The position numbers were made by a program, and so were the translations under genes. The notes beneath the pieces are model-generated. The model was not told the origin of the DNA. It saw only the letters and a program-made list of their open reading frames with translations, and did not search any database. This document shows, one piece after another, positions 59,129 to 64,000 of a stretch of DNA of 64,000 nt (its first letter is position 1; each line of letters begins with the position of its first letter). This stretch comes from CFX2 sp014338005 (GTDB taxonomy: Bacteria > Chloroflexota > Anaerolineae > Aggregatilineales > Phototrophicaceae): the NCBI GenBank assembly GCA_030263555.1, contig SZPE01000011.1, positions 1 through 64,000 of the forward strand, read 5' to 3'.

Positions 59129-60439
59129 TCAGCGGTAGAACAATAGGCCGGGGTCGAGCAGGTTCTTTTTCATGCCCGCCCAGTTGGTGTCGTTCGGGTT
59201 GGTGGAAGCCCGCATCTCCAGGTGCAGGTGGGTCGCTTCCGAATTGCCGGTATCGCCGCAGCCGCCGATGACCGCGCCTGCCGCCGCCATCTGCCCATCG
59301 CTGACGACGCGGCTGTCCAGGTGGGCGTACATGCAGTACAGGTGCGCCCCGCCCAGGCCGCGCGAAACCAACGCCTGGCGCGTGGAGGCCGGAAGCTGTT
59401 CGTTCAGGTAGCGCACGATGATATAATGCCCGTAGCCGAAGTTCCAGGCCGGGTCGTTCAGGGCAGTTGGGTCGCTGAGCGGGATATTGTAGTGTTTAAA
59501 GCTGGGGTGGTCGGGCGTGCAGCGGGCGCAGGCCGCCGAGCGGATGACCAGCCCGCCGGACGGCCCGGCCAAAACCGGTTCGCCGGTGCGCGCGCCGAAG
59601 TCCCATCCCCAGTGGCCGTCCGGGCCGTCGTAACCGCGCACCCACCAGCGGTCGGCCATCGGCGCGGGGTACAGGTCGGCCTGGGTGAGTCCCAGCGGGG
59701 CGGCGCTGGCGTCAAACCGCAGCGTATCCTCGCGCATCCAGCCCTCGCCGCCGGTGGGCAGCGTCACCTTCACCCAGCGGAACGGCCCGCCGGCCTCCTG
59801 CTGGACGGCCAGAATCGGCAGGGCCGTATTCCGGTTGATGCGGGTAACGGTCGAGAAGGTGATGCCGGGGCCGGAGCGCACGTTGGCGCCGTCGCGGGCG
59901 TTGACGTAGGCGACCGGCGCGGCGCTCGGCGTTGGCGTTACAGGCGGCGGGGTAGCAACCGTCGCGGGCGCCGGCGGCGGAGTCGGCACGACCGGCGTTT
60001 GCACGTCTGCCGAGATGCTGACCGGCGGCGGGGTAAACGGCACAGGCGGCGGCGGGGGCGTGCTGACCGTCACTTCCATCGGCGGCGGCGTGGCGATGGC
60101 CTGCGGCGGCGTGCGCGTGAGGATGAAAGCGAACGTCCGCGCCTGGATGACGCCGTAACCGAAGGGCGAGCCGTCGCCGGAGACTTCCAGCAGGTCATCC
60201 CGCGCCCAACCGGCCTGGCCGTCCGGCAGTTCCAGCTTGAACCACTGGTAAACCTTGCCCTGAAAGTGATTCTGCTGTTCGTCCGGGCGCACCTCCAGCA
60301 CGCGCAGATTGCCGGTGCCGACCGGCACTTTTTTGACGATGGGGTAACTCGTGGCCGGGCCGGAGCGGGTGTTCACTTCGGTGATCGAAGGTGTTTCCGG
60401 CAGGCCGCGAACATAGACCACAAAAGGATTAACTGCCAT
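59129..60439 (-). CDS. Tandem SH3-like domains fused to an M23 (LytM) peptidase
   Basis: A 436-residue protein starting MAVNPFVVYVRGLPETP, with a strong GAGGAGGAG upstream and no signal peptide. The first SH3-like module is about 1-110. A Pro-rich linker (about 120-180) and a second SH3-like module (about 185-250) follow. The M23 domain has the zinc ligands His/Asp in GHWGWDFGARTG and His-x-His in EATHLHLEMR, plus the YGHYIIVRY and MYAHLD strands. M23 enzymes are lysostaphin-like endopeptidases. It is the first gene of a pair with the GH46-like gene, in the same operon. Confidence 0.9.
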   Translation of the reverse strand: MAVNPFVVYVRGLPETPSITEVNTRSGPATSYPIVKKVPVGTGNLRVLEVRPDEQQNHFQGKVYQWFKLELPDGQAGWARDDLLEVSGDGSPFGYGVIQARTFAFILTRTPPQAIATPPPMEVTVSTPPPPPVPFTPPPVSISADVQTPVVPTPPPAPATVATPPPVTPTPSAAPVAYVNARDGANVRSGPGITFSTVTRINRNTALPILAVQQEAGGPFRWVKVTLPTGGEGWMREDTLRFDASAAPLGLTQADLYPAPMADRWWVRGYDGPDGHWGWDFGARTGEPVLAGPSGGLVIRSAACARCTPDHPSFKHYNIPLSDPTALNDPAWNFGYGHYIIVRYLNEQLPASTRQALVSRGLGGAHLYCMYAHLDSRVVSDGQMAAAGAVIGGCGDTGNSEATHLHLEMRASTNPNDTNWAGMKKNLLDPGLLFYR

Positions 60440-60582
60440 CAAGAACTCCTCCTCCAAATAAACCACTTTCATCGTAAACCAGACAAACCGGAAATTAACC
60501 TTGAAGTTGCGGGGAGGCCCGGCGGCGCGAAGTTTCTTGAATTTATCTTACGATCAACATTGAGAAGGCGTCAAGCGGGGCG

Positions 60583-61143
60583 TCACGGTTTGATGGCGAC
60601 GATGCGCGAGATGTGGCCGCCCTCGAAGTTGTGGAGGATTTTCCAGTCCGCGAAGTAACCGGCCAGCTCGCCGACTTCCAGCAGGAAAAGCGGGTTAAAA
60701 CCCGGCACGACCTCGCGGTAACGCTGGTTGAAGGTTTCGTACATGATGCGCCCGCCGGGTTTGACGCAGGCGCGAATCTGGGGCATCAGGCTGCGTTTGA
60801 GGTAGCGGAACACGCAGACGATTTCGTAAGCGCCGGCCTCCAACTGCGCGTCGTCCAGGTCAAGCTGGAACAGGTTCACATTTCGCAGCTTGCGGCGGGT
60901 CATTTCCGCCTGCGCGCGCAGCAGCGCCACCCGGCTGATGTCTATGATGTCCACCAGGTAGCCCTGGGTGCTTAACCACAGTCCGTTCTGGCCGACTCCG
61001 CCTGCCAGGTCGAGGGCGCGGTGATCGTTCGAGTCGTTCACCGGCGGGGTGAATTCAAACAGCAGCGGGTCGGGCGGGGGGAAGGGCGTTTTGTGGCGGT
61101 CGCGGTAGATTTGATCCCAGCGGATGCGATCCTGCCCGGCCAT
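60583..61143 (-). CDS. SAM-dependent methyltransferase, TehB-like
   Basis: A 186-residue class I methyltransferase: motif I ALDLAGGVGQNGLWLSTQGY, DIIDISRVALLRAQ, FQLDLDDAQLEAGAYEIVCVFRYL, and PGGRIMYETFNQRY. It resembles tellurite-resistance TehB and thiopurine-type small-molecule methyltransferases; the substrate is unknown. It directly follows the hypothetical gene at 61144 (adjacent stop and start), in a three-gene series. Confidence 0.88.
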   Translation of the reverse strand: MAGQDRIRWDQIYRDRHKTPFPPPDPLLFEFTPPVNDSNDHRALDLAGGVGQNGLWLSTQGYLVDIIDISRVALLRAQAEMTRRKLRNVNLFQLDLDDAQLEAGAYEIVCVFRYLKRSLMPQIRACVKPGGRIMYETFNQRYREVVPGFNPLFLLEVGELAGYFADWKILHNFEGGHISRIVAIKP

Positions 61144-61956
61144 TTACGCGCGCCCTCCGTATACCGGCTGGTAGTCCAGGGCGTTAGGGACGCGCGCCAT
61201 CGCTTCGGCATCACCGGGGTACAGGCGGGCGTTGGGGTTGTGGCGTCGTCGCCGGTGAAGCTGGTAGGCATCCCGCAGCGTGATAAAGTCCGGCTGCTGC
61301 CAGTCTGCCGGCAGCGCCAGGCAGTCGGCCAGCGCCCGCAACCGCGCCCCGGCTGGGCTGTTCCAGTCCGTGCCACCGCCGGCGACCAGGGCGCGGGCGG
61401 CTTCCGCCTCGGCGTCCCCGCCGGTTTTGCGGAGCAGTTGGCCGCCCAGCCGCTCGAACAGCTTTTGCGCCTGCGCGGGGCTGACGTTGCCGGCCAGGGC
61501 CGCCACATCGGGCGGCAGCGCGTCCAGCGGCAGGCCGGCGGGGGAGGGCGGGCTGCTCGCCGCCGCAGGCGCATCGTCCGCGAGGATGCGGCGCAGGTCA
61601 TCCGGCGCGCAGCCGGGCCGCAGGTAAGCCGCCAGCGCGGTTTCCGGGCCGGCGGGCGCGCCGTCCGCATAAGCCGAAACAGCGGCCTCTGCGCCGTCCA
61701 GCGCCAGCCACAGACACGCCCCCAGGCGGGAAAGCGGCGGCAGCAGCGCCGCGTCCGGCGCGCCGATGATACGCACCCAACCGCCGGCAGCCGGCGCGAC
61801 GAACAGCCGCAGGTGTTCCCGGTAGGCCGGGCCGGGCATCATGCCGAATGGGTCGTAGAGGGTGTAACCGGCAGCCGCCAGCGTTTCGCGCAGGGTGTGG
61901 GCGACCGCGCCTGCGTCATCGCAGCGACAAAAGAGGCTGTTCCAGGGTTGGTTCAT
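61144..61956 (-). CDS. Hypothetical protein
   Basis: A 270-residue Ala/Pro/Leu-rich cytoplasmic protein. MNQPWNSLFCRCDDAGAVAHTLRETLAAAGYTLYDPFGMMPGPAYREHLRLFVAPAAGGWVRI is a beta-alpha N-terminal domain. A helical middle has NVSPAQAQKLFERLGGQLLRKTGGDAEAEAARAL, and a tail has QPDFITLRDAYQLHRRRRHNPNARLYPGDAEAMARVPNALDYQPVYGG. I know no family for it. The start is ATG 61956 (41-bp overlap with the upstream gene); the longer frame to 62013 adds only shadow sequence. Confidence 0.65.
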   Translation of the reverse strand: MNQPWNSLFCRCDDAGAVAHTLRETLAAAGYTLYDPFGMMPGPAYREHLRLFVAPAAGGWVRIIGAPDAALLPPLSRLGACLWLALDGAEAAVSAYADGAPAGPETALAAYLRPGCAPDDLRRILADDAPAAASSPPSPAGLPLDALPPDVAALAGNVSPAQAQKLFERLGGQLLRKTGGDAEAEAARALVAGGGTDWNSPAGARLRALADCLALPADWQQPDFITLRDAYQLHRRRRHNPNARLYPGDAEAMARVPNALDYQPVYGGRA

Positions 61957-62806
61957 CGGTTTCCTCGCCGGGTTTGTCGGCGGTATAACAGACAATGCTG
62001 CCGAAATCCACAAAACCCAATTCGCGGCACAGACGGCGGTCGTCGTCGGTTTCGCCGGGGGCGAATACCAGCTTGCTCTGGCGGTCGGCGGCGGTTTTGA
62101 GGGCGGTCAGCAGCAGGGCGCGCATCATAGGCGGGGTGCGTACCTCGCGCAGCAGCGCGGTTGCCAGGATGTGCGCCGTATCACCCTGAATGCTGAGGCG
62201 GGCGACACCCACCGGGAAGCCGTAGCGGTAAACCAGGATGTCCGCCTGGAGTCCCAGTTTAAGGGCGGCCAGGTCGCGCCCGACGAACAGCGGCTCGACG
62301 CCCAGCGTCAGCACGTCGTAAAAGGCGTTGCGCCACACGTACCACCACAATTCAATGCCGCGCTGGTCGTTGACCAGTTCCATCGCCACGCCGTCCGGCA
62401 TGATGGGCGTTGCCAGCGGCGGCGGCATCCGCCCGTTGATGCCATCGGCTTTATAAATCATCAGGGGCGTTTCGCGCTCGATTTCCAGCTTCAGGTCGCG
62501 CAGCGCCTTGGCGAACAGCGGCGGGAACAGCCCTTCGATATACTGCACGCGCGGCGCGCGCCCCAACTGCCGCAGCCGTTCCAGCCCCGGCTGCACCATC
62601 GTGCCGGAAACCCAGGCCGTGTTGCGGCGCGGGGTGACGTAGTTGAGCGTGGCGGTTGGGTTGTTGGGGTGGTACAGCACGTCTACCATACCCACCGTTT
62701 CCCGCACTGCGCCCAGATTGATATGCGCCTGGAACAGATGCTCCTGCACGCGCCTTAAAAGCCGCCGCGACTCTTTTTCTTCAGCCGCCCGCTCGTCCAT
62801 CACCAT
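61916..62806 (-). CDS. GNAT-like protein of unknown substrate
   Basis: A 296-residue protein. The N-terminal half contains VDVLYHPNNPTATLNYVTPRRNTAWVSG and ELWWYVWRNAFYDVLTLGV. The C-terminal half fits an acetyltransferase fold: ILVYRYGFPVGVARLSIQGDTAHILATALLREVRTPPMMRALLLTALKTAADRQSKLVFAPGETDDDRRLCRELGFVDFGSIVCY, with R.L..LGF as the typical end. GGAG lies five bases before the ATG. It is the first gene of the three-gene series. Confidence 0.72.
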   Translation of the reverse strand: MVMDERAAEEKESRRLLRRVQEHLFQAHINLGAVRETVGMVDVLYHPNNPTATLNYVTPRRNTAWVSGTMVQPGLERLRQLGRAPRVQYIEGLFPPLFAKALRDLKLEIERETPLMIYKADGINGRMPPPLATPIMPDGVAMELVNDQRGIELWWYVWRNAFYDVLTLGVEPLFVGRDLAALKLGLQADILVYRYGFPVGVARLSIQGDTAHILATALLREVRTPPMMRALLLTALKTAADRQSKLVFAPGETDDDRRLCRELGFVDFGSIVCYTADKPGEETDEPTLEQPLLSLR

Positions 62807-62875
62807 CAGAACTCCGATTATGGTCTTTCAGCTTCATTGTAACCGGATTTCCCGGTGGGGTGCGTTTCAAAGTGG

Positions 62876-62904
62876 TTTGAAAAGCTTCGGTAAAACAATA
62901 GTAT
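62876..62904 (+). promoter_or_regulatory. Candidate promoter of the sensor gene
   Basis: TTTGAA (62876-62881), 17 bp, TAGTAT (62899-62904), followed by an A+T-rich stretch, 69 bp before the ATG. Confidence 0.45.
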
Positions 62905-62972
62905 AGTTATAATTGAGGGGTAGTCGAACGTCGAAGTGAGTCGCGCGGTTGGTGAACCGGGGATAGGTAAGT

Positions 62973-64000
62973 ATGTCGCTGCGAAAAAAGACCCTGTTGA
63001 TTCTGGCGGCGGCGCTGGTGGCGCTGATTGCGATTTTATACATCATCTCTCAGGTGGTGCTGCTGGACAGCTTCGCCCGGCTGGAAGATCAGGCCATCAC
63101 CCGGAACGCCCAGCGGGCGCTGAATGCTGTAGATGATACCCTGACACGCCTGAGCGCCAGCGCCGCCGATTACGCCCGCTGGGATGATACCTACGCTTTT
63201 ATCGAGGATGTCAACCCGGCCTATATCGAAGCCACGCTGCAAGATTTGTTTTTCGTCAATTTGGAACTGAACCTGATGGCGTTCGTCAACAACGCGGGCG
63301 AAACCGTTTTTGCCAAAGCGGTAGATTTGCAGTCCGGCATGGAGCGCCCCCTGCCGGAAGGCCTGGCGCAGGCGCTGGCCCCCGGCAGCCCGCTGCTCGA
63401 TTTGCCCGACCAGGACAGCAGCCGGCAGGGTATCCTGCATCTGCCGGAAGGCCCGATGCTGGTGGCCGCGCGCCCCATCCTGGACAGCTTCGCCCGGCAG
63501 CCGATTCGCGGCGCGCTGATTTTCGGCCAATTCCTGGGCGAGGCTAAAGTCCGGCAGCTTTCCGAGTCGCTGCGGCTGCCAATTTTTGTCCACAGCGTTA
63601 ATTCGCCGCAGCTCCCGCGCGATTTTCAGAACGCGCTGGCGACGCTGGACGCCGGCAGTTCGGTGAGCGTGCGCCCGCTGGACGATACGCAGATCGCCGG
63701 TTATACGCTGGTGAACGACATCTACGGCCAGCCGGCGCTGGTCGTGCGGGTGGATATGTCCAGGGACATTTACGCGCAGGGCCAGGCCAGCGTGACGCTG
63801 TTCGTCGCGCTGCTGGTGGCTGCCGGGCTGGTGTTCGGGGCGCTGGCGGCGGCGCTGATGGAGCGGTTCGTGCTGTCTCGGCTGACGCGCCTGAGCGCCG
63901 ATGTCAACCGCATCAGCCGCAGCGGCAGCATCGCCGGACGGGTGAGCGCCGGCGGGGACGATGAGCTGGCGTCGCTGGCGCGGGACATCAACGATATGCT
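62973..64000 (+). CDS. CHASE4/HAMP membrane sensor protein (3' truncated by window)
   Basis: At least 342 residues. TM1 is KKTLLILAAALVALIAILYIIS. The extracytoplasmic CHASE4 domain has LEDQAITRNAQRALNAVDDTLTRLSASAADYARWDDTYAFIEDVNPAYIEATL and GETVFAKAVDLQSG. TM2 (VTLFVALLVAAGLVFGALAAALM) leads into a HAMP domain (LSRLTRLSADVNRISRSGSIAGRV..GGDDELASLARDIND). The output domain lies beyond the window and could be a histidine kinase, GGDEF or methyl-accepting type. ATG 62973 has a weak AGG upstream. Confidence 0.9.
   Translation, partial: MSLRKKTLLILAAALVALIAILYIISQVVLLDSFARLEDQAITRNAQRALNAVDDTLTRLSASAADYARWDDTYAFIEDVNPAYIEATLQDLFFVNLELNLMAFVNNAGETVFAKAVDLQSGMERPLPEGLAQALAPGSPLLDLPDQDSSRQGILHLPEGPMLVAARPILDSFARQPIRGALIFGQFLGEAKVRQLSESLRLPIFVHSVNSPQLPRDFQNALATLDAGSSVSVRPLDDTQIAGYTLVNDIYGQPALVVRVDMSRDIYAQGQASVTLFVALLVAAGLVFGALAAALMERFVLSRLTRLSADVNRISRSGSIAGRVSAGGDDELASLARDINDM

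Noticed and set aside
57912..60439. Wall hydrolases as a prophage lysis cassette
   Set aside because: No holin, capsid, tail, integrase or phage regulator genes are nearby; flanks are ordinary chromosomal genes.
59222..60658. 478-codon plus-strand open frame
   Set aside because: Antisense to the M23 gene; extremely Arg-rich and crosses an intergenic region.
1..64000. CRISPR array or insertion sequence
   Set aside because: No regularly spaced direct repeats, transposase-like proteins or terminal inverted repeats were found on reading both strands.

Overview
This is a GC-rich, gene-dense chromosomal window with no insertion sequence, prophage or CRISPR array that I can see. The gene set suggests a Chloroflexota bacterium, probably Anaerolineae-like. 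The reasons are secreted SH3/LysM proteins with Pro/Thr-rich tails, standalone FHA proteins, UPF0104-type flippases, an alpha-beta-fused E1 dehydrogenase and many lineage-restricted hypotheticals. This placement is inferred from style, not from a marker gene. Stable RNAs are tRNA-Phe(GAA) at 2351-2423 and the SRP RNA at 7441-7578, both on the minus strand.

Layout. 1-10.6 kb: an antitoxin-like small gene; two related SH3 cell-surface proteins; an FHA-REC-FHA protein followed by a free-standing B3/B4 editing-type domain and tRNA-Phe; an alkaline-phosphatase-superfamily enzyme; a YabE-like G5/3D protein; SRP RNA; a decayed galactokinase-like protein; Bcp peroxiredoxin. 10.6-15.5 kb: SelA, a membrane protein and a GH94-like glycoside phosphorylase. 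15.7-20.7 kb: a LON-domain protein, then a flippase, GT2 and methyltransferase cluster facing a GT-C enzyme, probably for lipid-linked glycan assembly. 20.7-22.7 kb: an ABC-F ATPase behind a promoter, a short leader ORF and an intrinsic terminator. 22.75-24.4 kb: a methyltransferase-Mrr fusion. 24.6-34.9 kb: zinc-ribbon protein, ICMT-like protein, second flippase, hydrolase, FAD oxidoreductase, UDP-sugar dehydrogenase, an M16 protease pair and a truncated nucleotidyltransferase. 35.1-37.0 kb: a beta-propeller/cytochrome c lipoprotein.

37.1-52.6 kb is a carbohydrate or polyol utilisation locus. Seven plus-strand genes encode a lipoylated E2, a fused E1 alpha-beta, a TIM-barrel isomerase, a PHP hydrolase, a SorE-like dehydrogenase with an extra domain, an SrlD-like SDR and a mannitol-dehydrogenase-family enzyme. 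They converge on minus-strand genes for an Rbs-type ABC importer and a LacI regulator. No sugar kinase and no E3 is present. I infer import of an unphosphorylated sugar or polyol, successive oxidation and isomerisation, and a TPP/lipoate-dependent C-C cleavage giving an acyl-CoA. This is the best candidate here for an undescribed pathway.

52.6-64 kb: a RIO-type kinase behind a structured 5' leader containing a 19-codon ORF; a HEAT-like protein; an M24 peptidase; a CheY-like receiver; a metal-ABC permease with an operator-like inverted repeat over its promoter; two cell-wall hydrolases sharing an N-terminal module but lacking signal peptides; three small minus-strand genes; and the start of a CHASE4/HAMP sensor.

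The most notable regulatory observations are the attenuator-like architecture before the ABC-F gene, the structured RIO leader, and two different operator-like palindromes in the polyol locus.
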